A stretch of DNA of 64,000 nucleotides from Geobacter sp. (GTDB lineage: Bacteria; Desulfobacterota; Desulfuromonadia; Geobacterales; DSM-12255). The stretch covers positions 248,001-312,000 of the forward strand of contig WKKR01000003.1 in the NCBI GenBank assembly GCA_009684525.1. Direction: 5' to 3'. The position numbers and the translations under genes are program-made. Shown piece by piece: positions 1-9,325 of this stretch. Within the stretch, counting starts at the first letter, position 1; each line of letters opens with the position of its first letter. The notes under the pieces are model-generated. The model made no database searches and was not told where the DNA came from. It saw only the letters and a program-made list of their open reading frames with translations.

Positions 1-350
1 TCCACGTTCAGCGGGTGACGGGAGACATCGATCGCTTCGCCGCAGAGCTCTGCCGCCAGTTCCCAGGCGCCATCCTCTTCGGTGAGGGAGAGTTCCTTCG
101 GTCGCAAGAGGAGCCGCCCGGCATCCTTGTGGAATATCAGTTCGCCGAGAAAGTCGAACAGAAGCAGATCCAGCGCGGTGTTCTCCAGGAAGCAGGGAAC
201 CGTCTCCGTGCAGCGGACCGTTTCCAGCTCTTCCACCATGACATTGAGGGTGGCGTCGGCTGCCGCTTTGAACAGCTCTGCCAGCGTCGCGCCCCATGCC
301 TCGAAGGCTATGTCGGCAGTGGCAATGTCATCACGATAGCGATACGGCAT
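1..350 (-). CDS. Archease (3' end beyond window)
   Basis: Archease is a small metal-binding protein that speeds guanylylation and turnover of the RNA ligase RtcB. The reverse strand gives an acidic protein beginning MPYRYRDDIATADIAFEAWG, followed by a stretch with LFKAAADATLNVMV and an LLLFDFLGELIFHKD core, which are typical archease (DUF101) segments including the early Asp-rich metal site. The start has GGAGGA just upstream. No stop codon occurs before base 1, so the C-terminus lies outside. It follows rtcB by about 60 bp in the same direction, the usual partnership, so the two are probably one RNA-repair operon. Confidence 0.88.
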   Translation of the reverse strand, partial: MPYRYRDDIATADIAFEAWGATLAELFKAAADATLNVMVEELETVRCTETVPCFLENTALDLLLFDFLGELIFHKDAGRLLLRPKELSLTEEDGAWELAAELCGEAIDVSRHPLNV

Positions 351-412
351 ATATTCCTCCGATCCTGGGGGTGCGGTTCATGCCGGCTGCCTGCTGCGGC
401 CGACTCCGGTCC

Positions 413-1870
413 TCAGCCTTTGATATTGCCGATCGGGACCAGCCTGGCCACCCGCCTGCTCAGGCCGGCTGTCTCGGTGGCGGCAGCGACCTCGTCGATA
501 TCCTTGTAGGCAGCCCCGGCCTCCTCTGCCAGCCCGCCCCAGGAATCGGTCCGGATGTAGATCCCCCGTTCTTCCATCTCCTGCTGCAGTTTCTGCCCCC
601 GGTAGAGTTTCTTTGCCTGGTGGCGGCTCATGGTTCTGCCGCTGCCGTGGGCCGTGGTGGCAAAGGTGGCACTGCTGCTTTCGAGTCCGGCAAGCAGATA
701 GGAGCCGGTCTCCATGCTGCCGCCGATGATGACCGGCTGGCCGGTCTCGCGGTAGCAGGGGGGGAGTTCCGCTGCACCGGGTCCCAGGGCGCGGGTGGCA
801 CCCTTGCGGTGCACCAGGACCTCGCGTTCTTTCCCTCCCACCATGTGCCGCTCCAGTTTGGCGGTGTTGTGGGCCACGTCGTAGACCATCCGCATCCCCA
901 GGTCAAAGGGGTCGCGGCCGAATGTTTCGCTGAAGACCTCCCGGATGCGGTGCAGGATCACCTGGCGGTTGGCAAAAGCCAGATTGACGGCGCACTTCAT
1001 GGCAGCGAAGTAGGCTTGACCTTCGGGTGATTGAAACGGGGCGCAGGCAAGTTCGCGGTCATTGACGGAGATGCCGTATTTTGCTCCCATCACCTTCAGG
1101 AAGAGCTGGAGGTAGTCGGTGGCCACCTGGTGGCCGAACCCCCGGCTGCCGCAGTGGAACATCACCACCACCTGGTTGGGGATGGTCAGGCCGAATGCGC
1201 GTGCCAGGCTCTGGTCATGGATGTTTTCTTCGCGGGCGACCTGGATCTCGCAGTAGTGATTACCGCTGCCGAGCGTGCCGAGCTGGCTGATGCCCCGCTC
1301 GACAGCCTTTTTGCTGACAGTTGTCGCATCCGCCCCGGCAAAACATCCCTCTTCCTCGGTCCGTTCCAGATCTTCGGGGATGGCATACCCGTTCTTCAGG
1401 CACCAGCGCGACCCCTGTTCCACCACCCGCCTGAATTCCGCATCCTTGAGCTTGATGAACCCCTGGCAGCCGACGCCGGTCGGTATCCGGGCAAAGAGGC
1501 GGTTGACCAGCCCGTGCAGCCGCGGGGTCACCTCTTCTTCGGTCAGGTTGGTGAGGACCAGCCGCATGCCGCAGTTGATGTCGAAGCCGATGCCACCGGG
1601 GGATATGACGCCGGTGCGCGGGTCCATGGCTGCAACGCCGCCGATGGGGAAGCCGTATCCCCAGTGGCCGTCAGGCATGCAGAAGGCATAGTCGAGGATC
1701 CCCGGCAGGCACGCCACATTCGATACCTGCTCGAAGACCCCGTCATCCATTCCGGCAATCAGCCCGTCGGACCCGAAGATCCGTGCCGGCACCAGCATCC
1801 CCGGCTTATAGCCGAGCGGCAATTCCCAAACTCCCTCGCGGACTTTCCTGAGTTGGCGCGGCATGGTCAT
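413..1870 (-). CDS. rtcB: RNA-splicing ligase RtcB
   Basis: RtcB joins RNA 2',3'-cyclic phosphate or 3'-phosphate ends to 5'-OH ends using GTP and Mn2+. The 485-residue protein has the family's usual length and metal-site motifs: INCGMR (about residue 100), GSGNHY, FHCGSRGFGH, YDVAHN and HRKGATRA; the late TAHGSGRTMSR carries the His expected to be guanylylated (H404 in the Pyrococcus enzyme). I start at MTMPRQ, which has CGGAGG six bases upstream; the reading frame stays open another 44 codons upstream but that part has no family similarity. Archease follows downstream. E. coli rtcB is under the sigma54 activator RtcR; I found no convincing -24/-12 element here. Confidence 0.97.
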   Translation of the reverse strand: MTMPRQLRKVREGVWELPLGYKPGMLVPARIFGSDGLIAGMDDGVFEQVSNVACLPGILDYAFCMPDGHWGYGFPIGGVAAMDPRTGVISPGGIGFDINCGMRLVLTNLTEEEVTPRLHGLVNRLFARIPTGVGCQGFIKLKDAEFRRVVEQGSRWCLKNGYAIPEDLERTEEEGCFAGADATTVSKKAVERGISQLGTLGSGNHYCEIQVAREENIHDQSLARAFGLTIPNQVVVMFHCGSRGFGHQVATDYLQLFLKVMGAKYGISVNDRELACAPFQSPEGQAYFAAMKCAVNLAFANRQVILHRIREVFSETFGRDPFDLGMRMVYDVAHNTAKLERHMVGGKEREVLVHRKGATRALGPGAAELPPCYRETGQPVIIGGSMETGSYLLAGLESSSATFATTAHGSGRTMSRHQAKKLYRGQKLQQEMEERGIYIRTDSWGGLAEEAGAAYKDIDEVAAATETAGLSRRVARLVPIGNIKG

Positions 1871-2239
1871 GGCGAACCTCCGTTGCCACGGGAACCTCTC
1901 TCCCGTATATGCAAGCATACACAACCCCGTCCTGCTCCACAACTGCCCAACCGGATCGCCTGGCACAACCTGCGAATAAGAGCAGCAAATTGACAACGGC
2001 ATGGTATATTCTATCCCATATATGGAATGCTGATTGCTTGATTTGATATGAATTAATGTGAGCCGTACGCCAGTATTCGTAACATGCCGAAGTAGAGGGG
2101 TTTTGATTTGGGCTTGCGTGGTCGGGGCCAGTCATTTCACCGGCAATCAACAACAGCAGCCGGAATTTGCCGGAGCGTGAATCAGTGTGGGACGATCAAG
2201 CAGGTATCTGCCGAAAAATATCGAAGGAGGTGAGTAACC
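1871..2239. other. Intergenic region upstream of rtcB and the peptide gene
   Basis: No gene found. It must hold the rtcB promoter (reverse) and that of the peptide unit (forward). The only notable element is the AT-rich palindrome CCATATATGG at 2016-2025; no confident -35/-10 pair was assigned. Confidence 0.4.
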
Positions 2240-2299
2240 ATGAAAAAGCGTTATGTCCCACCGCGCGTGGTGGGGAGCGCAGCCGTGCATCCCTGTTGA
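2240..2299 (+). CDS. Candidate 19-residue peptide with YxxPxV motif
   Basis: The reading frame encodes MKKRYVPPRVVGSAAVHPC. It has a near-ideal ribosome-binding site (AAGGAGG at 2224-2230, nine bases before ATG) and is followed 21 bases later by a strong intrinsic terminator, so it looks like a self-contained transcription unit. The MKKxYxxPxV pattern resembles the YxxP leader motif by which RiPP precursors are recognised, and the peptide ends in Cys. No maturase, PqqD-like or transporter gene is adjacent; the next gene is a sensor kinase. It may be a signal peptide, a RiPP-like precursor acted on in trans, or a leader peptide. I do not recognise it as a named family. Confidence 0.5.
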   Translation: MKKRYVPPRVVGSAAVHPC

Positions 2300-2320
2300 T
2301 GCGCGGAACAGTGCTGGATC

Positions 2321-2358
2321 GGGGCAACCTCCACTACGGAACGTTGCCCCATTTTTTT
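2321..2358 (+). terminator. Intrinsic terminator after the peptide gene
   Basis: A perfect 8-bp stem, GGGGCAAC (2321-2328) with GTTGCCCC (2343-2350), is followed by A and seven T. It lies before the kinase start at 2396, so it either ends the peptide transcript or attenuates readthrough into the kinase gene. Confidence 0.85.
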
Positions 2359-2395
2359 GTCGAAACAGCTGCCCCGTGCGAAGAGGTTGAACGGT

Positions 2396-5300
2396 ATGCG
2401 CTTGGGAATCGACTCCACAGGTCTGCCCCGGTTTCCACGCAGGAACCTGCTGATCAGGATGCTTCCGCTGCTGGTCCTGGCCATCTCTTTGTCAACCACG
2501 TTTATCACATGGGACATGGTCAAGGGCAGTATCCGGCAGAAGGCATTTACCGTCTACAAGAGACGGACATCGGACGTGATTTCCCATATCGTGAACCGGA
2601 TGCAGAATCATGAACTGATTCTCCTGGGAGGGAAAGGGCTGTTCACGCTCGGCATTGACGTCGACCGCAGGAAATGGCGCAGCTATGTCTCCTCGCTGCA
2701 GCTCGATCAGAACCTGCCCGGTATTCTCGGTGTCGGCTATGCCCAATGGTTGACTCGGGAGCAGAAGGACGCACATCTCCGGAAGATCCGGTCAGAGGGT
2801 TTTCCCGAATACAATATCCTGCCGGCCGACGATCGGCCGGTCTATTCCTCCATCGTCTATCTCGAACCATTCAACTGGAGAAATCAACGGGCATTCGGCT
2901 ACGACATGTATTCGGAACCGACCCGTCGTGCCGCACTGGATCGGGCGAGGGACACGGGGGTTACGACCGTGTCCGGCAAGATCACCCTTGTGCAGGAAAC
3001 CGAACGGAACCGGCAGAGCGGCATCCTGATGTGTGTCCCGGTCTATCGTCCCGGCATGCCGACCGATACCGTTGTGCATCGCAGGTCAGCGCTGCAGGGT
3101 TTCGTCTACAGCCCTTTTCGCATGAACGACTTCGTGTATGGCGCTGTTGACACGACTCCCATCGGGATTGCCTTCGAGATTTTCGATGGTGATACCACCC
3201 AGTTGGTCCGGATGATGTTCAGCAGCATCCCCAGCGATCCGTCGGCATTGCCCGGCGGGTATCAGCCGGATTTTGCCCATACGACCACGGTCGAGGTCTA
3301 TGGCCGCACCTGGACGATCTCCTTTCTCAGCCTGCCCGAATTTGCCCGCGAACTCGACCAGGGGCGGTCGACCGGGGTCCTCATCGGTGGTCTGATCGTC
3401 AGTGTGCTCCTGACGCTGATCACCCTTATCCTGCAAAACACCCGGGAAAAAGCGCTTGCCCTGGCAGGAAGCATGACCAATGAACTGCAGTTGAGCGAGA
3501 AGCGCTATCGCGAGCAGTTCCAGGAACTCAGCCAGATCTATGCGAATACCCCGGCAGGGATCTTTGCGGTCGACCGGGAGTTGCGTTTCCTCCGCATCAA
3601 CGAATATCTGGCAAGTTTTGCCGGAAAAAGCATTGAGGAGCATATCGGCCGCACGATTGCAGAAATCCTGCCTGCAGATTTTGCCGACTACCTTATGAAT
3701 CTCTGGCGGTCTGTCATCGAGCAGGGTGCATGTGTCGACAATCTCGAATTCGAGGCTCTGCTGCCGAACGATGCATCTGTGCGCAGATCGTTCCTGGCCA
3801 GTTTCTACCCGCTAAGAACCGATGGTGGCGGAGTTGCCGGGCTCATGGGGTCCGTGCTGGACATCACGGAGCGCAAGCAACTGGAGGCCCGGCTGCACCT
3901 GACCAACGTCGCCATGGATAGCATGTCCGATGCCGTTCACTGGGTGCTGCCGGATGCAACCATCTATGATGTCAACTGTGCCGCCTGCCGGATGCTGGGG
4001 TATAGCCGTGAAGAGTTTCTGCGCCTGAGCCTGAAGGACATCGACGGCTACTTCACCTATGACGGGCAGCTGCGTCCCGGTTGGGACAAGCTGAAAGAGC
4101 TCGGTGAAACCAGGTTTGAAACGAGCCATCGCACCAAGGACGGCCGGGATGTCCCGGTGGAGATTTCGGCCAATTACATCACATTCAACGGCACTGAATA
4201 TTCCTGCGCCATTGTCCGTGATATCTCCGAGCGGAAACAGTCGGAACTGCTCAGGGAGCGGCTTATGCTCCGGCAGTGGGATATTCTTGACAACCTGCCG
4301 ATGCAGGCATGGCTTACGGATGCGGACGGGAGATTCGAGATCGTCAATGACGCATTTGCCGATGCCTGTGGCCGTCCGGTGCATGAGATCGTCGGCAGAC
4401 GTCCCTGCGATATCCTGCCGCCGACTCTGGCCGAATACCATGAAGCTGAAATACAGACTATTCGCTGTTCACAGGCGAGAACGGTTGTTGAACGGGAGAT
4501 GTCGGACGAAAACGGCGTCCGCTGGTATCGTTTCTGTGCGACGCCGCTGTTCGATGAACTGGGGACAGTAGTAGGTGCAACGGGTATCATTCAGGAGATC
4601 ACTGCGCACAAGCGAACCGAGGAAATCCTTGAACAGGCACGTGTCGAGCTTGAACGCCAGGTACGGGAACGGACGTTGTCGCTGCTCACTACCAACTACC
4701 AGCTGCAGCAGGAAGTGGAAGACCGCAAACGGATAGAGAACGATCTGCGCGAATATCAGAAGAGGCTGGAAACCATGGCCCTTGAGTTGTCGCTTGCCGA
4801 GGAACGGGAGCGATGCCGCATTGCCAGCGAGCTGCACGATCAGGTGAGCCAGCGCCTCATCCTGAGCAAGATCAAAATCAGCACACTGGCGAGCCGGTTC
4901 TCCGATAACTGCCACGAGCAGGCGTTTGAAGAGCTTCTGCAGCTGGTCGACCAGTCGATTCATGACATCAGGACACTGACATTTCAGATGCGGCCGCCCG
5001 TCTTGGCCAATGCTGGGCTGGAGGCGGCCGTGGCATGGCTGGCAGAGGAGATTCAGGAACAATACGGTATCGCGGTCGATTATGTCAACCTGGGGGCCGA
5101 TGACCAGAAACCGGTGCATTTTGAATATGAAATCCGTTCAACGATTTACCAGGTGGTGCGCGAACTGCTCTTGAACGTGGTCAAGCACGCCGGCACCCAA
5201 TCAGCGCGAATCTGCATGGATCGCCAGGCCGACTCGCTCGTCATAACCGTTGCCGACGACGGCGCCGGCTTCGATACCTCCGGCCCGGTGGTAAAAAGCC

Positions 5301-5431
5301 TGAATAAAGGCGGTTATGGCCTGTTTAACGCCCAGCAGAGGATCGAATACATGAGGGGAGAGTTGAAGCTGGAATCGGTTCCTGGGAAAGGGACGCAGGC
5401 CACTATCATGGTGCCTATGGCCATTGTCTGA
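2396..5431 (+). CDS. CHASE/PAS sensor histidine kinase, NarL type
   Basis: Membrane sensor kinase of 1011 residues. Order: N-terminal membrane segment (about 20-40), periplasmic CHASE domain (about 70-290, a ligand-binding module), second membrane segment (about 325-348), three PAS domains (about 373-490, 500-612, 625-740), coiled coil, HisKA_3 dimerisation domain with phospho-acceptor H814 in ELHDQVSQRL, and HATPase (N-box ELLLNVVKHA, then DDGAGFD and GGYGLFNAQQR). HisKA_3 kinases pair with LuxR/NarL-type regulators, and one follows after 20 bp. I start at MRLGID with AGAGG upstream; an in-frame TTG at 2357 lies inside the preceding terminator and is unlikely. The ligand is unknown. Confidence 0.92.
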   Translation: MRLGIDSTGLPRFPRRNLLIRMLPLLVLAISLSTTFITWDMVKGSIRQKAFTVYKRRTSDVISHIVNRMQNHELILLGGKGLFTLGIDVDRRKWRSYVSSLQLDQNLPGILGVGYAQWLTREQKDAHLRKIRSEGFPEYNILPADDRPVYSSIVYLEPFNWRNQRAFGYDMYSEPTRRAALDRARDTGVTTVSGKITLVQETERNRQSGILMCVPVYRPGMPTDTVVHRRSALQGFVYSPFRMNDFVYGAVDTTPIGIAFEIFDGDTTQLVRMMFSSIPSDPSALPGGYQPDFAHTTTVEVYGRTWTISFLSLPEFARELDQGRSTGVLIGGLIVSVLLTLITLILQNTREKALALAGSMTNELQLSEKRYREQFQELSQIYANTPAGIFAVDRELRFLRINEYLASFAGKSIEEHIGRTIAEILPADFADYLMNLWRSVIEQGACVDNLEFEALLPNDASVRRSFLASFYPLRTDGGGVAGLMGSVLDITERKQLEARLHLTNVAMDSMSDAVHWVLPDATIYDVNCAACRMLGYSREEFLRLSLKDIDGYFTYDGQLRPGWDKLKELGETRFETSHRTKDGRDVPVEISANYITFNGTEYSCAIVRDISERKQSELLRERLMLRQWDILDNLPMQAWLTDADGRFEIVNDAFADACGRPVHEIVGRRPCDILPPTLAEYHEAEIQTIRCSQARTVVEREMSDENGVRWYRFCATPLFDELGTVVGATGIIQEITAHKRTEEILEQARVELERQVRERTLSLLTTNYQLQQEVEDRKRIENDLREYQKRLETMALELSLAEERERCRIASELHDQVSQRLILSKIKISTLASRFSDNCHEQAFEELLQLVDQSIHDIRTLTFQMRPPVLANAGLEAAVAWLAEEIQEQYGIAVDYVNLGADDQKPVHFEYEIRSTIYQVVRELLLNVVKHAGTQSARICMDRQADSLVITVADDGAGFDTSGPVVKSLNKGGYGLFNAQQRIEYMRGELKLESVPGKGTQATIMVPMAIV

Positions 5432-5451
5432 GCAAGGAAGAGGGGACGATT

Positions 5452-6108
5452 GTGAGTCTGAAGATATTGATTGCCGACGATCATCGGATAGTGCGTGAAG
5501 GGTTGCGGGCTCTCTTGGAAAAGGAACCTGATTTCCAGGTTGTGGCCGAGGCGTGCAATGGCGAAGAGGTGTTGCGGCTTGCCCGCGTACACCATCCTGA
5601 CGTCATAGTCATGGACATTACCATGCCTGATCTGAACGGGATAGATGCGACTCGCCAGATCGTCAGCGAAATGAGTTCGGTGCGTGTCCTGGCCCTATCC
5701 ATGGAATCAGACCGCAGGTTTGTCGTTGAGGTGCTGAAGGCTGGCGCTACCGGTTATGTTTTGAAGGACACCGCCTTTGCCGAACTGGCGACGGCCATTC
5801 GGACAGTTGCCGCTGATGAGCCGTATCTCGGGCCGGGCATTACGGAGCTGATCATCAAGGATTATCTGCAAAGGATTCCTGAAAACGTTTCGGTCGTCTA
5901 TGAAAATCTAACCCTGCGGGAACGCGAGATCCTCAAGATGATTGCTGACGGCAAAAACGCCAAGGAGATCGCCTTTGCATTTCACGTCAGTGTGAAGACC
6001 GTTGACAACCAGCGGCATAGCATCATGAAAAAACTCAATCTCTACAGCATTGCCGAACTCACCAAGTATGCCGTGCGCGAAGGGCTGACCTCTCTGGCAG
6101 GACATTAG
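5452..6108 (+). CDS. NarL/LuxR-family response regulator
   Basis: Two-domain regulator of 218 residues: receiver with DD at 9-10, phospho-acceptor D55 (VIVMDITMP) and conserved Lys in YVLKD, then a LuxR-type helix-turn-helix (LTLREREILKMIADGKNAKEIA). It begins with GTG, preceded by GAGGGG, 20 bp after the CHASE kinase, so it is the probable cognate partner and acts as a DNA-binding transcription factor once phosphorylated. It converges on a second regulator of the same family on the opposite strand. Targets are unknown; the short peptide unit upstream is one candidate. Confidence 0.94.
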   Translation: MSLKILIADDHRIVREGLRALLEKEPDFQVVAEACNGEEVLRLARVHHPDVIVMDITMPDLNGIDATRQIVSEMSSVRVLALSMESDRRFVVEVLKAGATGYVLKDTAFAELATAIRTVAADEPYLGPGITELIIKDYLQRIPENVSVVYENLTLREREILKMIADGKNAKEIAFAFHVSVKTVDNQRHSIMKKLNLYSIAELTKYAVREGLTSLAGH

Positions 6109-6141
6109 CCGCAGGGGGAACAGCTCGCCGGGGCACGGATA

Positions 6142-6774
6142 CTAGCCGAGCAGGTTGTTTTTCGTGAAGTAGAGGGCCAGCTCCGCATTGCTTGAAATAT
6201 GCAGCTTCTGCATGATCCGCGTACGGTACGTTGCCACGGTCTGCTTGCTCAGGCACATTTCTTCGGCAATGCTCTTTGGTTTTCTCCCCTCGACGATCCT
6301 GCGTGCGACCTCGAATTCCCGGTTGGATAGTGCCGGTGGCGATGCAGGAGTGTCGTTCGAGCGGAGCAGCTCCTTGCAGAGCAGGTCCCCCAATTGCGCT
6401 GTGACATAGGTATCGCCGTTTAGCAGCTTGGTGACGGCTACAGCGATCTCCTTCAGAGGTGCCCCCTTGTTCAGATAGCCGCGCGCTCCGGCCCGCATGG
6501 CCCGTATGGCATATTGATCTTCCGGGTGGACGCTCATGACGAGAATCGGCGGCATGGTCCGGCTGTCCATTTTTTGGATGGTCTCGATGCCGCTCATCCC
6601 CGGCATTGAAATATCCATGATTACCAGGTCGTATCGTTTTGCGGCAGTCTTCAACAATGCCTCGCTTCCCATCGAAGCTTCGTCGAATGCGGGATTGGGG
6701 ACAATCTCCGCAAGAATGCAGATCATTCCCTTGCGCACGATGGCATGATCGTCGACAATCAGAATCTGCTTCAT
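6142..6774 (-). CDS. NarL/LuxR-family response regulator
   Basis: Receiver (DD at 8-9, D54 in VIMDISMP, Lys in YLNKG) joined to a LuxR helix-turn-helix (LSNREFEVARRIVEGRKPKSIA); 210 residues. It converges with the previous regulator (stops 33 bp apart) and has no kinase of its own nearby, so it may share the CHASE kinase or use an unlinked one. The start MKQILIV is chosen because it opens the receiver fold; its Shine-Dalgarno region is an uninterrupted run of eleven G. An in-frame ATG at 6807 would add eleven residues and put that run inside the coding sequence. Confidence 0.92.
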   Translation of the reverse strand: MKQILIVDDHAIVRKGMICILAEIVPNPAFDEASMGSEALLKTAAKRYDLVIMDISMPGMSGIETIQKMDSRTMPPILVMSVHPEDQYAIRAMRAGARGYLNKGAPLKEIAVAVTKLLNGDTYVTAQLGDLLCKELLRSNDTPASPPALSNREFEVARRIVEGRKPKSIAEEMCLSKQTVATYRTRIMQKLHISSNAELALYFTKNNLLG

Positions 6775-6777
6775 ATT

Positions 6778-6788
6778 CCCCCCCCCCC
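6778..6788 (-). promoter_or_regulatory. Poly-G tract acting as ribosome-binding site
   Basis: Eleven consecutive G on the reverse strand lie three bases upstream of the ATG at 6774 and form the only Shine-Dalgarno-like element of this regulator gene. Such homopolymers slip during replication, so translation could vary between cells. Confidence 0.5.
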
Positions 6789-7278
6789 GCTTCCGGATTC
6801 CCTGCAATCACGCTACAGAACAAACCGGTTGGCTGTGCGAGCCTCTGTCAGTGAATCGCATTAAAGTATATAAGGTTTACTGCTAAGCAAAATAGGGGGT
6901 TTGGTACCCATGGGTTCGCAATTTCCCAGAATCATCATAGGTTGGATCACTCTGCCGATGTCCGCGCAGCCTTGATCCCGTTCGCAAGATCAGCGGCAAT
7001 TCAGCTGCGCCAGGCAAGGCCGGGCTGAATCATGCCCTCGACGGCATCTTCCGATTTTTTCACGGCCCACATTTCCCCTCCTGACAAAGGGACGTCAGTC
7101 CACCGCATGTAGGTGAAACAATTACAGGTAATTCATTGAAACTGGGTATTAGTCGGCATTCATTATTCCCGATACAATGAACACGGCGAAACAATGAAAT
7201 GTACCTTTGTGCCAAGGTTTAGCAATGGAGCATGAAGTTGGGGACGGTGAGCGGAATATAACTGTCAAGGGGGACACC
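6789..7278. other. Intergenic region between regulator and chemoreceptor
   Basis: No gene seen in about 490 bases. It holds the regulator's promoter on the reverse strand and, near the chemoreceptor, a sequence resembling a sigma28 (FliA) promoter: TTAG at 7149-7152, 15 bases, then CCCGATAC at 7168-7175 (consensus TAAA-N15-GCCGATAA). A perfect 10-bp palindrome ACCCATGGGT lies at 6906-6915. No riboswitch core was recognised. Confidence 0.35.
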
Positions 7279-8946
7279 ATGCATTTTTGGAGAAACATGA
7301 AGATTCGCAACAAGCTCCTGGTACTGATCGTAATGAGTTCTTTAACGCTGATCGCTACCGGTATTCTCGGCATTGTCAATATGGGGCGGATAAACAGCGG
7401 CCTTGGCGAAGCCAACGCAAACATGCAGCAGGTGTCGCTGTTGGATGAGATGAAAAGTGAGTTTCTCGGCATGCGCCTCGATATCGTCTATCTCATGGCG
7501 CTGAGGGATCGAAACCTGGTTGCCGAGAGAATAGGCAAATTCGACGAGAAGGTTGCTTCGGTTCAAGAGAAATTGCAGAAGATCGAACAAGTGGAGCACA
7601 CAGCCGAAGAAAAGGCCTGGATCAAGGAGTTTCATGACGGCTTCGCCGCCTATGTGGCAAACAGTGCGACGATGAAGACCCTTGCCCGGCAGGCGAGTCT
7701 GACCGGAGCGGAAGCGCAGTATGCGGATCTGCGGGAATATGCACAGAAGAAACTGGCTCCGCTGTATGCCGCACCAGCCGAAGCGATCTCCCGTGTGGTG
7801 CAGTTCAATATCAAGGAGAGCGAGCAGGAGTATCTGAACGATACCCGCATGTATCACCGGATCGTGACCTTTACGGGAATCCTCATTGCATTCTGCGTCC
7901 TGGCCGCGGTTGGCATGGGCATCCTGATCATGACATCCATAACCAGGCCGCTGGCAAAGGTTTCAGCGGTCGTGGCCCGCGTTGCTGCAGGCGACCTGAG
8001 GGTGGCAACCGAGGTCGAAAGTCGGGATGAGATGGGGGAACTGGCAAAGGATGTGGACTCCATGGTGACGAATCTGCGGGAAATCGTTTACAGCCTGGAT
8101 GCCAGTTCTACCCAGGTTGCTTCTGCCGCATCAGAGCTCTTTGCCATAGCCGATCAGATGGCCACCGGAACCAATGAAGTGGCTGCCCAGGCCACGACCG
8201 TTGCCACGGCCGGCGAGGAGATGGCCGCTACATCGACCCAGATAGCCAGCAATTGCTGTGCATCCGCGGATAATGCCAACGAAGTGAGCGCCTCGGCACA
8301 ACGGAGTGTCGGCATTATTCATGAAACCATTGAGGGGATGACGCGGATAGCCACCAAAGTCAGCGAGACAGCGAAAACCATGGGGAAGCTCGGCGAGCGA
8401 AGCGACCAGATCGGCGTCATCGTCGGCACTATCGAGGATATTGCAGATCAGACTAACCTCCTGGCATTGAATGCAGCTATTGAGGCTGCCCGGGCCGGTG
8501 AGCAGGGACGGGGGTTTGCCGTGGTTGCGGATGAAGTCCGGGCACTGGCGGAGCGTACCACAAAAGCCACCAGGGAGATCGGCGAGATGATCCATGCCAT
8601 TCAGAAGGAGGTAAAAGATATCGTTGTTGCCATGGAGGACGGGGTTGCAGAAGTGGAGAGCGGCACAAGGAATGCCGGGCGATCAGGGGATGCGTTGCAG
8701 GCGATTCTCGAACAGGTTTCCGCCGTTACGGAGCAGATCAGCCAGATTGCAACGGCAGCCGAGCAGCAGACATCTACAACAGCCGAAATAGCAAACAACA
8801 TCATGCAGATAACCCAGGGTATCGAGCAGACATCCCAAGGGACCCAGGATGCATCGGCTGCCGCAAACGAACTGTCAACGCTGGCCGAAGCCCTCAAGGG
8901 GATAGTCGGCCGCTTCCAGGTCGAGGGAAAAGCCATGGCTGCTTGA
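7279..8946 (+). CDS. Methyl-accepting chemotaxis protein
   Basis: Chemoreceptor of 555 residues: membrane segment near residues 12-32, periplasmic four-helix-bundle type sensor (about 35-190), second membrane segment (about 195-215), HAMP (about 215-270) and cytoplasmic signalling domain with the hairpin tip [20 protein letters not shown]. It relays ligand binding to CheA/CheW and so to the flagellar motor or another chemosensory output. The start MHFWRNMK has AAGGGGG upstream; the frame is open further 5' from a TTG at 7207 without similarity. No other che genes are in the window. The ligand is not predictable. Confidence 0.95.
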   Translation: MHFWRNMKIRNKLLVLIVMSSLTLIATGILGIVNMGRINSGLGEANANMQQVSLLDEMKSEFLGMRLDIVYLMALRDRNLVAERIGKFDEKVASVQEKLQKIEQVEHTAEEKAWIKEFHDGFAAYVANSATMKTLARQASLTGAEAQYADLREYAQKKLAPLYAAPAEAISRVVQFNIKESEQEYLNDTRMYHRIVTFTGILIAFCVLAAVGMGILIMTSITRPLAKVSAVVARVAAGDLRVATEVESRDEMGELAKDVDSMVTNLREIVYSLDASSTQVASAASELFAIADQMATGTNEVAAQATTVATAGEEMAATSTQIASNCCASADNANEVSASAQRSVGIIHETIEGMTRIATKVSETAKTMGKLGERSDQIGVIVGTIEDIADQTNLLALNAAIEAARAGEQGRGFAVVADEVRALAERTTKATREIGEMIHAIQKEVKDIVVAMEDGVAEVESGTRNAGRSGDALQAILEQVSAVTEQISQIATAAEQQTSTTAEIANNIMQITQGIEQTSQGTQDASAAANELSTLAEALKGIVGRFQVEGKAMAA

Positions 8947-9070
8947 CACCGGCATGGGCGGCTTCCGTGATATCCAACAGCTGTCCGCTGGCCATTGCAA
9001 CTCTTGCTTGTGGCAAAAGCGGCGAGACGGTCACCATATACCGTGATCGCACTATGGGGGTATTATCTTT

Positions 9071-9268
9071 ATGAAGACCGCAAAGGCCATGGATAGGTCC
9101 TCGCAGCACAACGCGTATGTTACGACAATCTGTCCGTTTGTCGTGAATCCCATGGTGGAATGTTATTGCATCATTGTTGGCAGCAACAACATCAGGCTGG
9201 AAAAGGCCTTGTACTATTGTGGCGATAATTTCAGGCAGTGCACGTATTACAAGCAGCAATGCAAATAA
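9071..9268 (+). CDS. Small Cys-rich protein of unknown function
   Basis: Sixty-five residues with six cysteines in a patterned layout: ICPF near residue 21, then ECYC, LYYCGDNF, QCTYY and a C-terminal QQCK. The arrangement (CP, CYC, YC, C-x-Y, C) looks like a compact metal- or disulfide-stabilised fold rather than a chance frame. It sits between a chemoreceptor and a receiver-domain gene. GGGGG lies ten bases before the ATG, a rather long spacing. No signal peptide or membrane segment is visible, so a cytoplasmic metal-binding or redox accessory of the neighbouring signalling proteins is possible. I do not know a named family. Confidence 0.6.
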   Translation: MKTAKAMDRSSQHNAYVTTICPFVVNPMVECYCIIVGSNNIRLEKALYYCGDNFRQCTYYKQQCK

Positions 9269-9325
9269 AAATAACCGTTTCTGAACATTCCTGTGATGTG
9301 ATGATACTTAATGTGGGGAGGAGTG

